From positions 340,168 through 404,167 of the forward strand of contig CANQKM010000001.1 in NCBI GenBank assembly GCA_947624485.1: a stretch of 64,000 nt of DNA, read 5' to 3'. Of this stretch, positions 36,833-46,104 are shown in pieces. This stretch comes from an uncultured Clostridia bacterium. Its GTDB lineage: Bacteria; Bacillota; Clostridia; UBA1381. Position numbers and translations under genes: made by a program. The notes under the pieces were generated by a model, which ran no database searches, had not been told where the DNA came from, and saw nothing but the letters and a program-made list of their open reading frames with translations. Position 1 is the stretch's first letter. Each line of letters opens with the position of its first letter.

Positions 36833-39800
36833 TTATTCATTTCCGTGAGCTTTGCGCCAAACCGCAGGAGGTAAAACCGGCTCTGAAGCTTTGTCAGGCT
36901 CTCTCCACAGGAATGCCTTGACGTCGTATTCCTCCGCATTGTGATTGAATGTCAGCGTCTTTTTTATTACATCCTCGGACAAATCAACAGCCTCGTACCT
37001 GCACTCAACAAGTCTGCCGTTTTCGTAAATCGCCGCGATAAGCACAGCGTCTCCGCTTTCGTCGGAACATTTGATTTCCGTATTGACGTTATTGCCTTCA
37101 GCCGCCGCGGTGAAATACTGCTCCGGCGTCGGTTCAGTTGTAGGCTCAGTGGTTGGTTCGGTTGTAGGTTCGGTTGTAGGTTCGGTCGTCGGTTCGGTCG
37201 TCGGTTCTGTTGTAGGTTCAGTCGTCGGTTCTGTTGTTGGTTCGACTGTCGGCTCTGTTGTCGGTTCTGTTGTAGGTTCAGTCGTCGGTTCGGTTGTAGG
37301 CTCGACTGTCGGTTCCGTTGTCGGTTCGGTTGTAGGTTCAGTCGTCGGTTCGGGCGTCGGTTCGGGAAGCATATTTATTTTGAGCGCGGGATTGTCGCGC
37401 ATCAAAAGCTCGCACGCGCCTGCGCCGCTCGATCCGGGAGGAATGGCGGCGATAACCGATATTTCCGTTGTTCCCTTCGCAAAAGTTTTCACATAATCGG
37501 TTATATCTATCGCCGCTGCAATACCCGGCTTGAAAACGTCTCCTTGACCGTTTACCGTCTGGCATTTCTGCGAATAAACAGTTTGCTTACCCGACGGGTA
37601 CGGATCGGAATTAACCGTAACGATTCCCGGTTCCCACGAGTTATCTGTTCCTATCAGATTGAAATAAAACTGTCTGTCTCTGGTGGTGGTTGCATATGAT
37701 ATTGCGGTAAATTCTATCGACGCGTTTTCAACCCTTGCCGGATCAAAGTCTTCTATTCCCGCAAATCCGAAATACGCCGCGCCCCACGTTTTACTGAAGC
37801 TGTTAAGCCAAACCTGACCGTCGGCGGGCTTCGGAGATACACTTGAGCCTATCTCGTTCCTCACCTTTGAAGCGGTATACGTGTCCGCGCTTATCTCATG
37901 CGTGGGTTCGGGAGTGGACGGAGTCGGAGGAGCGTCGTCCTCGCCGCCGGGGATATTTTTTGTTCTTACCGCCTCGTTGCCGTCAGCATCGACTGTTTTT
38001 ACATACGCGGCAAATTTACGGCGGTCGTATATGTCGTTATCCTCACTCACGTAGTAGCCGATATGAGGCGGCTGGTTGTACGCGGTCTGCTGGCTCGAAA
38101 CCTGCATACGGTACGCGCTGTCGTGCATAAGAGTGTATAGCCTGTGCTTTGTCACATCGGTCGTTGTAAATATTCTTAGTTTTGTATTATCAGAGTACGG
38201 ATATATAACCTCCTCGCGCCAGTCGCCCAATATATCCGCCTGCAAAGCCGGATTTGCCTTCGTTCCGTTAACCGATATACAGCTATAATTTCCGGCGTTA
38301 AGCGCTGTAATAAATCCGTTTCCGTTCCAATTCGTTATGGTTGTTCCGTCGAGAAATTCATCGTAAACGTCGGCGTCCCAGAACACGCGGAAATTCTGCG
38401 TAAGATGTGCCGGAGCAGTCTCAAAAACTCCGTCGCCCATCATCATTTCCGGCCCTACCTGTCTGCCGCTGCCGGCATACGCGTGAACCTGATAATAGCC
38501 GCCCATTCCCGTATTTGCCATAATGCCGCGTTCCGTGTCGCCTCCGGCTGTCCAGTGCTTTATTATCGAGCCGTCGAACGGATCGATCACTGACATGCCG
38601 TAATTTATTTCAACCGATTTTCCGCTTTTTGTATTCGGTCCGCTGTCCTCGTGAACCGTATAAAATTCCATTCCATCGTGCGTCGGATCGTAGTCGGCAA
38701 GGTGGAGCGCGTCGCCGTGTTCCATAAACGTACACCAGCGCGGCTTTAATTTATTGTCGTCGTCTGCCTCCAGACAGAGCGCGCCCGTGAGAAATTCGTC
38801 TTTTCCGTCACCGTCAACATCTGCCACGGCGCAGTTGTGATTTCCCTGTCCCACATAAATTTCCGCGCCGCTGTAATAGCCGTTCACGCCCTTGTAACCG
38901 CTGACAGAGGATGTGTTGTATGTGTCAAAGCAGTAGTCGCAGTGCAGCTCGTTACCGTCGAACGACATAGCGCACGTGCCGCTGCGCTGCTGACCGTTGC
39001 GTCCCATGTAATATCCGCGGAGATATACCGCGTACGGCTTTACGCCGTCAAGATACGCGACCGAAGCGGTAAACCTGTCGACGCGGTTGCCTTGATCATC
39101 GCCCCAAACGGAGGCGCTTATTCTCTGCACGGGGTAGTAAATCGTATCGAGAGCCGCGCCCGTTTCGCCGTCAAATATGGTGAAATATTCGTCGCCTTCG
39201 AGAATATATCCGTCATCGTTGCGGTAATCCGCGCTGTTTTGTTCATCGGTAACATTTTTTATTTCATCGGCGCGGCTTGCAGCCGTCACGTATTTATTCT
39301 TTCCGTCCTTTGAGCCGGGCGCGGTTTTCATTGTGATTTCCGCTTTGCCGTCAAAATCAAAGTCGTATACGAGGAACTGCGTATAGTGTGCGCCTGCTCT
39401 TATGTTGACGCCCAAATCTATCGGATTTTCCCACATGGGCGTTCCGTCAAGCTCGTACGCGTCGATAATAACATTTCCCGTAACGCCGTTATATGAATTA
39501 TCCTGACCGCCGCAGTCCCATTTTACGACAAGCTCATATTCGCCGTCGCCGTCAAGGTCGCCGACAGATGTGTCGCCTATCGTATAATCGACATTCTGAT
39601 AAGCCGTTTCGGGATCGCGCCAGCTGCCTGACGAGACTTTATTTCCCGAAGAGTCCACGAAATAGTTCCATTTATCTTCCGTCACGAATTTAGGCAGACT
39701 TGCCGCGGCGGGCTTTCTGCCGAGCGGAATATCCTTATACTGCTGCGACCAAACGCTTACGGCTTCGCCGGTTTCAACGCTTTCGCCTGTTTTAACTACG

Positions 39801-40102
39801 GTATATTTATCCGCACCGGATGCGTTTTTATCGGTATAATTTGTGCTGTCCGTTATGTTTGACGCGACCTTTTGAGTTCCGCGGTACACGTCAAAGCCCT
39901 GCTCGTAGTTTTCCGTTCCGAGCAGCCGCCAGCTTATATACACGCCGTCCGACACCTTTACCGCGACCGTGCCTCTGTCCAGATATTCCATTTGGCGCGC
40001 CGCCTGTTCCGCCGACGCGTCCGTGTTTCTGTAAAGCGGTACAAATGCTACCGAAGCAAGCATCACCGCGCTTAAAATCAGACTCAAAAATTTTTTTCTC
40101 AT
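36833..40102 (-). CDS. PL11 rhamnogalacturonan lyase with C-terminal accessory modules
   Basis: A 1089-residue secreted enzyme that cleaves the rhamnogalacturonan I backbone by beta-elimination. A signal peptide (FLSLILSAVMLASVAFVP) leads into the YesW/YesX-type catalytic beta-propeller (residues about 35-640), with MEYLDRGTVAVKVSDGVYIS, calcium-site motifs such as VGDLDGDGEYELVVKWD, AGAHYTQFLVYDFDFDGKAE and ADVDGDGKDEFLTGAL. A DNRLRE-like or carbohydrate-binding-like module follows (residues about 665-850). Then comes a PTEPT-repeat linker and a 95-residue C-terminal module with VKAFLWREP. There is no SLH, dockerin or sortase signal. It lies 24 bp behind trkH and 6 bp before an MFS gene. Confidence 0.93.
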   Translation of the reverse strand: MRKKFLSLILSAVMLASVAFVPLYRNTDASAEQAARQMEYLDRGTVAVKVSDGVYISWRLLGTENYEQGFDVYRGTQKVASNITDSTNYTDKNASGADKYTVVKTGESVETGEAVSVWSQQYKDIPLGRKPAAASLPKFVTEDKWNYFVDSSGNKVSSGSWRDPETAYQNVDYTIGDTSVGDLDGDGEYELVVKWDCGGQDNSYNGVTGNVIIDAYELDGTPMWENPIDLGVNIRAGAHYTQFLVYDFDFDGKAEITMKTAPGSKDGKNKYVTAASRADEIKNVTDEQNSADYRNDDGYILEGDEYFTIFDGETGAALDTIYYPVQRISASVWGDDQGNRVDRFTASVAYLDGVKPYAVYLRGYYMGRNGQQRSGTCAMSFDGNELHCDYCFDTYNTSSVSGYKGVNGYYSGAEIYVGQGNHNCAVADVDGDGKDEFLTGALCLEADDDNKLKPRWCTFMEHGDALHLADYDPTHDGMEFYTVHEDSGPNTKSGKSVEINYGMSVIDPFDGSIIKHWTAGGDTERGIMANTGMGGYYQVHAYAGSGRQVGPEMMMGDGVFETAPAHLTQNFRVFWDADVYDEFLDGTTITNWNGNGFITALNAGNYSCISVNGTKANPALQADILGDWREEVIYPYSDNTKLRIFTTTDVTKHRLYTLMHDSAYRMQVSSQQTAYNQPPHIGYYVSEDNDIYDRRKFAAYVKTVDADGNEAVRTKNIPGGEDDAPPTPSTPEPTHEISADTYTASKVRNEIGSSVSPKPADGQVWLNSFSKTWGAAYFGFAGIEDFDPARVENASIEFTAISYATTTRDRQFYFNLIGTDNSWEPGIVTVNSDPYPSGKQTVYSQKCQTVNGQGDVFKPGIAAAIDITDYVKTFAKGTTEISVIAAIPPGSSGAGACELLMRDNPALKINMLPEPTPEPTTEPTTEPTTEPTVEPTTEPTTEPTTEPTTEPTVEPTTEPTTEPTTEPTTEPTTEPTTEPTTEPTTEPTTEPTPEQYFTAAAEGNNVNTEIKCSDESGDAVLIAAIYENGRLVECRYEAVDLSEDVIKKTLTFNHNAEEYDVKAFLWREPDKASEPVLPPAVWRKAHGNE
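37117..37373 (-). repeat. 12-bp tandem repeat encoding a TEPT linker
   Basis: About twenty degenerate 12-bp units encode consecutive TEPT (with some VEPT and PEPT). It is a flexible, probably glycosylated linker between modules of the PL11 protein. Such DNA is prone to slippage, so copy number may vary between strains. Confidence 0.9.
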
Positions 40103-40126
40103 ATAGTGTCCCCTGTTAATTATGTT

Positions 40127-41566
40127 TTACTTTCTGCGCCACATATACGGCGAGAACAGCACAAGTATCGGATATATTTCAAGTCTTCCGACGAGCATTG
40201 AAACTGACAGCACTATTTTCGACAGTACCGAGAAGTCCGCGAAATTTCCGACCGGTCCTATCATAGGGCCTATGTTGTTCATGGTAGATATCACCGACGT
40301 TGCGGTCGTCGAAAAGTCCTTGTTGTCAAGGCTTACAATAAGTATCGCGAGCGCCATGAATATGAGGTATGCCGTGAGGTACGCGAGTACGCCGTGCCGA
40401 ACCTCGGCGCTTATCTCCTTGCCGTCGGATTTTATCGAGTAAACGCTTCTCGGGCTTATCGCCTTGCGCACCGCGTAGCGCGCCGTTTTGCCGAGAACGA
40501 TCGCTCTTATGACCTTAAAGCCGCCGCCCGTCGAGCCGGCGCACGCGCCGACAAACATCAGCATTACAACTATCATCTGTGACAGCATGGGCCAGCCGTC
40601 GCGCATCATGTCTCGCGAGGCGAAACCGGTCGTGGTGATTATCGAGTTTACCTGGAAAAAAGCGCACCGAAACGCTTCGGGCAAGCCGCTGTATATATGC
40701 CGTATGTTCAAGGTTATAACGAGCGTCGCAGCGGCTATAATGCCGAGGTACCAGCGAAATTCCTCGTTTGCTCTTATCTGCGCAAATTTGCGCGCTATAA
40801 TCAGGTAGTAAATATTGAAGTTGATACCGAACAGCATCATATATATCGCGATTACGTATTCGATATACGCGCTGCCGTAATGCTCTATGGAGTTGTTCCA
40901 TATGCCGAAGCCGCCCGTTCCCGCCGTGGAGAACGCGTGTACAACGCTGTCGTAGAGCGGCATTCTGCCTATCATCAGAAATATAATTTCCGATACGGTC
41001 AGCACGATGTAAATTAAGTAAAGTATGCGGAGCGAGTAACGCCATTTGCTTGAGATTTTGCCGATTACGGGTCCGGGCATCTCCGCTTTCATCATGTATG
41101 TCGTCTTTGTGTCCTTTGACGCGAATATCGCCATCGCGAACGCAAGCACGCCCAGTCCGCCGAGCCAGTGCGTGAAGCTTCGCCAGAACAGTATGCTCTT
41201 TGAGAGCTTTTCCACGTTGGCGAGTATCGTTGAACCCGTCGTCGTGAAGCCCGACACCGTTTCAAAGAAACAGTCGATAAACGACGGTATCTGCCTGCTT
41301 ATATAGAACGGGAGCGCGCCGATAAGCGATATTATTATCCACGCAAGCCCGACGAGTACCATACCCTCGCGCGCGTAAAAGCCTTTGTTTTTCGGCGGTC
41401 TTATCGTTGCCGCGATACCGATAACAAGCGATATGACTATCGGCACGATGTAAGACACCGCGATGCCCTCTCTGTAATACAGCGAAAGTCCGAGCGGCAA
41501 AAACATTGTGATTGCCACTACCATGACTATTCTGCCGATTGAATATGCTAACATTCTGTAATTCAT
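40127..41566 (-). CDS. trkH: TrkH-family potassium uptake channel subunit
   Basis: A 479-residue membrane protein with four repeated M1-P-M2 units. Selectivity-filter-type loops are visible, for example ETVSGFTTTGSTIL, HAFSTAGTGGFGIWN, NSIITTTGFASRDM and STMNNIGPMIGPVG. It takes up potassium and is gated by the TrkA subunit encoded 18 bp upstream. Length fits TrkH rather than the shorter KtrB. Confidence 0.95.
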   Translation of the reverse strand: MNYRMLAYSIGRIVMVVAITMFLPLGLSLYYREGIAVSYIVPIVISLVIGIAATIRPPKNKGFYAREGMVLVGLAWIIISLIGALPFYISRQIPSFIDCFFETVSGFTTTGSTILANVEKLSKSILFWRSFTHWLGGLGVLAFAMAIFASKDTKTTYMMKAEMPGPVIGKISSKWRYSLRILYLIYIVLTVSEIIFLMIGRMPLYDSVVHAFSTAGTGGFGIWNNSIEHYGSAYIEYVIAIYMMLFGINFNIYYLIIARKFAQIRANEEFRWYLGIIAAATLVITLNIRHIYSGLPEAFRCAFFQVNSIITTTGFASRDMMRDGWPMLSQMIVVMLMFVGACAGSTGGGFKVIRAIVLGKTARYAVRKAISPRSVYSIKSDGKEISAEVRHGVLAYLTAYLIFMALAILIVSLDNKDFSTTATSVISTMNNIGPMIGPVGNFADFSVLSKIVLSVSMLVGRLEIYPILVLFSPYMWRRK

Positions 41567-41584
41567 ATCTATTCCCCGCTGCGT

Positions 41585-42937
41585 TTAATCCAAAATATCC
41601 GCGAGCGTCGATACGCGCTCGGTCGTTACGACTATTACCGTGTCGCCTATTTCCACGCGGCTGTCGCCGTCGGGAAGGAACATGCTGTTGCCGCGTGCTA
41701 TCGCGCCTATCAGCGTGTTCTTTTTGAGGCGGATCTCGCTCAGCTTCTTTTCGGTGAGCGGACTTTTTTTCGTGACTATAAATTCCATTGCCTCCGCTTT
41801 GTTGTTTACTATTCTGTAAAGCGTCTGCATTTCGGTGTCCTGCGCCGACTTCATGGCGCGCGCGTACCGGATTATTATGTCAGCCGTGATGTTCTTCGGC
41901 GTGAGTATGCTGTACACACCCGTTTTTTCCATCAGGTCGCCGAACGATTCGCGATTTATTTTCGTGATTATTTTACCCACGCCGCGCATTTTCGCGTACA
42001 TGGAGATTATCATGTTTTCCTCGTCTATGCCAGTGAGGGAAACGATGGCGTCCATACTGTCTATGCCCTCCTCGGTAAGCACCTGCCTGTCCGTACCGTC
42101 GCCGAAAACGACGTCGGCATTTTGGTAAGCCTCGGCAAGCGCGCGGCACTTGTCGCGGTTCTGCTCTATTATCTTTACGCTCATGCCGCTTTCGAGAAGC
42201 AGTCCTGCAAGGTAATACGATATTCGTCCGCCGCCTATCAGCATGACGGACTTTACCTTTCTGTTTATAACGCCGGTCACGCGTATGAATTTCGCAAGCT
42301 CCTTGTGCGACGCGGTGACATGTATTTTATCGTCCTTTTGCAGTATAAAATCTCCGTTCGGAATGTACACGTCCTCGCCGCGCTGTACAGCACAGATAAG
42401 CACCTTAAGCTTAAAATCCTTATTGATGTCCTTAAGCGCCTTACCCTCCAGCACGCTGCCCGCATTTACCTGAAATTCGATAAGCTCTATTCTGCCCTTG
42501 GCGAATGTTTCGGTGTTTATCGCGGCGGGGAAACGCAGCATTCGCGACACCTCGCCCGCGCTCGCGTATTCGGGATTTACTATCATGCTTATACCGAGCG
42601 CGTCGCGCATAAAGTCAAGCTGCTTAAAATATTCGCTGTTTCTCACTCTCGCGACGCATCGTTCCGCGCCGAGCTTTTTTGCCATTACGGCGCAGAGAGC
42701 GTTAAGCTCGTCGTTCGTCGTTACGGCTATAAACAAATCCGCTCTGCGCGTTTCCGCTTCGTCAAGCACAGCCAGATCCGCTCCGCTGCCCTCGACGCAG
42801 CGCACGTCGTACATATCCTGTATCGACTCGCACAGTTCCGGCTTTACGTCTATGAGAACGACATTGTCGCCCTCGCTTATAAAATCCTCGACAAGCTTTC
42901 GTCCGACCTTGCCGCCGCCCACAATTACAACATTCAT
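41585..42937 (-). CDS. trkA: Trk potassium system peripheral subunit TrkA
   Basis: About 450 residues with two RCK_N/RCK_C pairs. The NAD-binding loops are VVIVGGGKVGRKLVEDF and VMLIGGGRISYYLAGLL, with acidic ends VVLIDVKPE and VKIIEQNRDK. It gates TrkH in response to nucleotides. The ATG at 42937 has GGGGAGA at good spacing; a TTG two codons earlier is too close to that site. It overlaps the end of gpsA by a few bases at most, so the genes are probably cotranscribed. Confidence 0.95.
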   Translation of the reverse strand: MNVVIVGGGKVGRKLVEDFISEGDNVVLIDVKPELCESIQDMYDVRCVEGSGADLAVLDEAETRRADLFIAVTTNDELNALCAVMAKKLGAERCVARVRNSEYFKQLDFMRDALGISMIVNPEYASAGEVSRMLRFPAAINTETFAKGRIELIEFQVNAGSVLEGKALKDINKDFKLKVLICAVQRGEDVYIPNGDFILQKDDKIHVTASHKELAKFIRVTGVINRKVKSVMLIGGGRISYYLAGLLLESGMSVKIIEQNRDKCRALAEAYQNADVVFGDGTDRQVLTEEGIDSMDAIVSLTGIDEENMIISMYAKMRGVGKIITKINRESFGDLMEKTGVYSILTPKNITADIIIRYARAMKSAQDTEMQTLYRIVNNKAEAMEFIVTKKSPLTEKKLSEIRLKKNTLIGAIARGNSMFLPDGDSRVEIGDTVIVVTTERVSTLADILD

Positions 42938-42939
42938 AA

Positions 42940-43947
42940 TCAATTCTCCCCGCGTTTCTCTCTCGTCATAAGCTTCATTACACTGTCGCGCGCGTTTGCT
43001 CCGTTAAACAGAACATCGTACGCCTCCTCGACTATCGGCATTTCCACTTTGTAGCGCTCGGCAAGCTCGTACGCCGCCTTTGCCGTGTTCACGCCCTCGA
43101 CTACCATGTGTACCTCTTTTAGCGTTTCGTCGAGCGTTTTGCCCTGCCCAAGAAGTATTCCGGCGCGTCGGTTTCTGGAGTGCATACTCGTGCATGTCAC
43201 TATGAGGTCGCCCAGTCCCGACAGTCCCATAAACGTCTCACGGTTCGCGCCCATAGCCGTTCCGAGCCGCGCGATTTCGGCAAGTCCCCGCGTCATGAGC
43301 GCGGCTTTCGTGTTGTCGCCGTAGCCCAGTCCGTCCGACACGCCCGCGCACAGCGCGACTATATTTTTTAGCGCTCCGCCCATTTCCACGCCTATGATGT
43401 CGTCGGACGTGTAAATGCGGAACATATCGCTCATCATTATATCCTGTATATATTTCGCCGTTTCAATGCTTTTCGACGCGATAACGTTTGTTGTCGGCAG
43501 CCTGCGCGACACCTCCTCGGCGTGCGACGGACCGCTCATCACGGAAATATCAGCCTGCGGTATTTCCTCCGCGTACACCTCGCTTAGGCGCATAAGGCTG
43601 CCTTCTTCAAGCCCCTTTGATATGTTTACCATTCTCTGCCCCGCTTTAACGTGCGGCGCGAGCAGCTTTGCGGTCGTGCGCGTCGCCGGTGAAGGCGCGG
43701 CGGTGATTATAAGATCCGCGCCGTCAACGCATAAAGCCTCGTCATGCGTGCAGGTGATGTTGTCGGGGAACGGTATGCCCGGGAGAAATTCCCTGTTCTC
43801 ATGATCGCGGCACAGTCTGTCGGTTTCCTCCTGGATCCATGACCACAAAAACACGTTATATCCGCGTTCCGCGAGCATCACCGCGTTTGCCGTACCCCAC
43901 GAGCCGCTGCCTATTACGGCGATTTTCATATCTTTTTCAGCTTTCAT
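42940..43947 (-). CDS. gpsA: Glycerol-3-phosphate dehydrogenase [NAD(P)+]
   Basis: A 335-residue enzyme reducing dihydroxyacetone phosphate to sn-glycerol-3-phosphate for phospholipid synthesis. It has IAVIGSGSWGTANAVMLAERG, SVMSGPSHAEEVSRR, GVEMGGALKNIVALCAG and AGILLGQGKTLDETL. The start at 43947 has GAAGGTGA six bases upstream and overlaps the plsY stop; an ATG six codons later is possible. It is paired with plsY, the next enzyme in the pathway. Confidence 0.96.
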   Translation of the reverse strand: MKAEKDMKIAVIGSGSWGTANAVMLAERGYNVFLWSWIQEETDRLCRDHENREFLPGIPFPDNITCTHDEALCVDGADLIITAAPSPATRTTAKLLAPHVKAGQRMVNISKGLEEGSLMRLSEVYAEEIPQADISVMSGPSHAEEVSRRLPTTNVIASKSIETAKYIQDIMMSDMFRIYTSDDIIGVEMGGALKNIVALCAGVSDGLGYGDNTKAALMTRGLAEIARLGTAMGANRETFMGLSGLGDLIVTCTSMHSRNRRAGILLGQGKTLDETLKEVHMVVEGVNTAKAAYELAERYKVEMPIVEEAYDVLFNGANARDSVMKLMTREKRGEN

Positions 43948-44677
43948 TGTCCGTCACCTTCTTTTCTCCCATGCCGAGCTTATTTTCCGTTCCGTGCAGT
44001 AAACGCGTTATGTTGGCGTGGTGTCTGCCGATAAGCAGCAGACCGAGAACAAACACGTATACAATCTGTGCTATACTGCATTTCCAGCCCATTATTATAT
44101 TTACAATTTCAAGAATTATAAACAGCGCGCCGCCCACGATCGAGCCTAAGGAAACGTATTTTGTTACGATTATTATCGTCACCGAAATAACGGTTACGAC
44201 AAGTCCTATTCTCCAGTCGAGCATCATAACCACTCCGAGACTTGTGGCAACGCCCTTGCCGCCCTTGAAGCCGAAGAATATCGGGAAGTTATGTCCCACA
44301 ACTACGGCTACCGCGGCGAGGTATTTCGCCGTGTATGTAAAGGTTATGGGATCGAAGGTCATAGCCTCGACCTGGTCGAACGGATCGACGCCCGCCCTTG
44401 TCGTTACCGACAGCCATGTCTGCACAGTGTCCTTCATGAGATTTGCCGCGTACCACGCGAGCAGCACGGCGGCAATGCCCTTGGCAATGTCGAGAATCAG
44501 CGTCAGAACAGCCATTTTTTTGCCGTGCGTGCGGAGCATATTCGTCGCTCCGGCGTTGCCGCTGCCGCTGTTTCGTATGTCCTCGCCGCTTACCGCTTTT
44601 GACAGCAGTATCGAAAAGTTTACCGAGCCTATAAGATATGCTACTACGGCTATCGCGATGTATACGAGATATTGCAT
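43937..44677 (-). CDS. plsY: Acyl-phosphate:glycerol-3-phosphate acyltransferase
   Basis: A 246-residue membrane enzyme that acylates glycerol-3-phosphate with acyl-phosphate. Signatures are SVNFSILLSKAVSGEDIRNSG ending in GSGNAGATNMLR, and FFGFKGGKGVATSLGV. It is slightly longer than the usual 200-220 residues because of a loop near residues 80-105 (TVQTWLSVTTRAGVDPFDQ). It lies between der and gpsA, a common clostridial order. Confidence 0.95.
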   Translation of the reverse strand: MQYLVYIAIAVVAYLIGSVNFSILLSKAVSGEDIRNSGSGNAGATNMLRTHGKKMAVLTLILDIAKGIAAVLLAWYAANLMKDTVQTWLSVTTRAGVDPFDQVEAMTFDPITFTYTAKYLAAVAVVVGHNFPIFFGFKGGKGVATSLGVVMMLDWRIGLVVTVISVTIIIVTKYVSLGSIVGGALFIILEIVNIIMGWKCSIAQIVYVFVLGLLLIGRHHANITRLLHGTENKLGMGEKKVTDNES

Positions 44678-44693
44678 TTTTGTATTACCTCCG

Positions 44694-46019
44694 TTACAGC
44701 TTTTTTTCGTTCTTTTCGCGTATTATAAATTTAATCGGTGTTCCCTCAAATCCAAACGCCTCGCGGAACTGGTTCTCGATAAACCTAAGATACGAGTAAT
44801 GGAACAGGTCTCGTGAGTTCGCGAACAGTACAAACGTCGGGGGCGCGGCCGAAGCCTGCGTGCCGTAGTATATTTTGAGCCGTCTGCCCTTGTCGGAGGG
44901 CGGCTGCTGCTTCGCTACGGCGTCGTTTATAACGTCGTTCAGCACGCCCGTCTTTATCCTGCGCTTATGCTGCTCGTTCACGGCTTTTATAAGCTCTAAA
45001 AGCTTTGAAACTCTCTGTCCCGTTTTTGCGCTTATGAACACCGTTTCGGCATACGACATAAACGCGAATTCCTCACGCAGTTTAAGCTCAAAATTGCGGA
45101 GCGTCTTGTCGTCCTTATGCACCAGATCCCACTTGTTTACGGCGAATATACACGCTCTGCCGCTTTCGTGAGCGTAGCCCGCGATTTTTGTATCCTGCTC
45201 CGTTATGCCCTCCGTCGCGTCGATCATTATGACGCACACGTCGCTGCGGTCAACGGCGGCGAGCGAGCGGACTATGCTGTAGCGCTCAACGCCCTCGTCG
45301 ACCTTGCCGCGCTTGCGCATACCTGCGGTGTCTATGAAAAGAAATTTGTCGCCGTTTATTTCGTAATGTGAGTCAATAGCGTCGCGCGTCGTTCCGGCAA
45401 TGCTGCTTACAATCACTCTGTCCTCGCCGAGTATGCGGTTTATAAGCGACGATTTGCCCGCGTTCGGCTTACCGATTACCGCGACCTTGATTTCATCCTC
45501 GTCCTCGCCTGTGTCCGCGTCGTCGGGGAACAGCTTTGTAACCTCGTCGAGCAGGTCGCCTATGCCGAGACCGTGCGTTGACGATATTGCGATCGGATCG
45601 CCCAGACCGAGGTTATAAAACTCGTAAAACTCCATAGGCACGTCGCCGGTGTTGTCCACCTTGTTAACGGCGAGCGCGATTTTCTTTTTCGCCTTAATAA
45701 GCATCTGTGCAACGTCAATATCCGTCGCCGTCACGCCGTCGCGCACGTTTACCATAAGAATTACCGCGTCAGCCATTTCTATCGCAAGCTGCGCCTGACG
45801 GCGCATCTGCACGAGTATCTCGTCCTTTGACGCGGGTTCTATGCCGCCCGTGTCAATAAGCGTAAAATGCTTGTCGAGCCAGCTTACGTCGGCGAAAATG
45901 CGGTCGCGCGTAACGCCGGGAGTGTCCTCCACTATGCTTATGCGCCTGCCCGCTATATAGTTGAATAACGTCGATTTGCCCACGTTCGGGCGTCCGACTA
46001 TTGCTACCGTTGGTTTCAT
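44694..46019 (-). CDS. der: Ribosome biogenesis GTPase Der
   Basis: About 441 residues with two tandem GTPase domains and a KH-like C-terminus. G1 motifs are GRPNVGKST and GKPNAGKSS; G3 are DTGG and DTAG; G4 are NKVD and NKWD. It acts in 50S subunit assembly. The ATG at 46019 follows AAGGAA by 7 bases. The KH-like region ends in FGFEGTPIKFIIREKNEKK. Confidence 0.96.
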   Translation of the reverse strand: MKPTVAIVGRPNVGKSTLFNYIAGRRISIVEDTPGVTRDRIFADVSWLDKHFTLIDTGGIEPASKDEILVQMRRQAQLAIEMADAVILMVNVRDGVTATDIDVAQMLIKAKKKIALAVNKVDNTGDVPMEFYEFYNLGLGDPIAISSTHGLGIGDLLDEVTKLFPDDADTGEDEDEIKVAVIGKPNAGKSSLINRILGEDRVIVSSIAGTTRDAIDSHYEINGDKFLFIDTAGMRKRGKVDEGVERYSIVRSLAAVDRSDVCVIMIDATEGITEQDTKIAGYAHESGRACIFAVNKWDLVHKDDKTLRNFELKLREEFAFMSYAETVFISAKTGQRVSKLLELIKAVNEQHKRRIKTGVLNDVINDAVAKQQPPSDKGRRLKIYYGTQASAAPPTFVLFANSRDLFHYSYLRFIENQFREAFGFEGTPIKFIIREKNEKKL

Positions 46020-46031
46020 AAACAATTCCTT

Positions 46032-46092
46032 AACCGCAAAAAAAACGTATTTGCGGGCGGCCGATGACCGCCCCTACGATTTATTTGCGGTT
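46032..46092. repeat. Nested palindromic repeat between DUF512 gene and der
   Basis: Outer arms AACCGCAAA (46032-46040) and TTTGCGGTT (46084-46092) enclose an inner hairpin GGGCGG/CCGCCC (46055-46073). On the minus strand the inner part reads GTAGGGGCGGTCATCGGC, the same head motif as the element at 56379. It looks like a small mobile palindromic element. Confidence 0.65.
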
Positions 46093-46104
46093 TAATCCTT
46101 TCTT

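Noticed and set aside
37117..37373. CRISPR-like array
   Set aside because: The repeats are contiguous 12-bp coding units with no spacers.
37071..37496. Plus-strand frame of VGSV repeats
   Set aside because: It is the complement of the TEPT linker of the PL11 gene and has no start signals.
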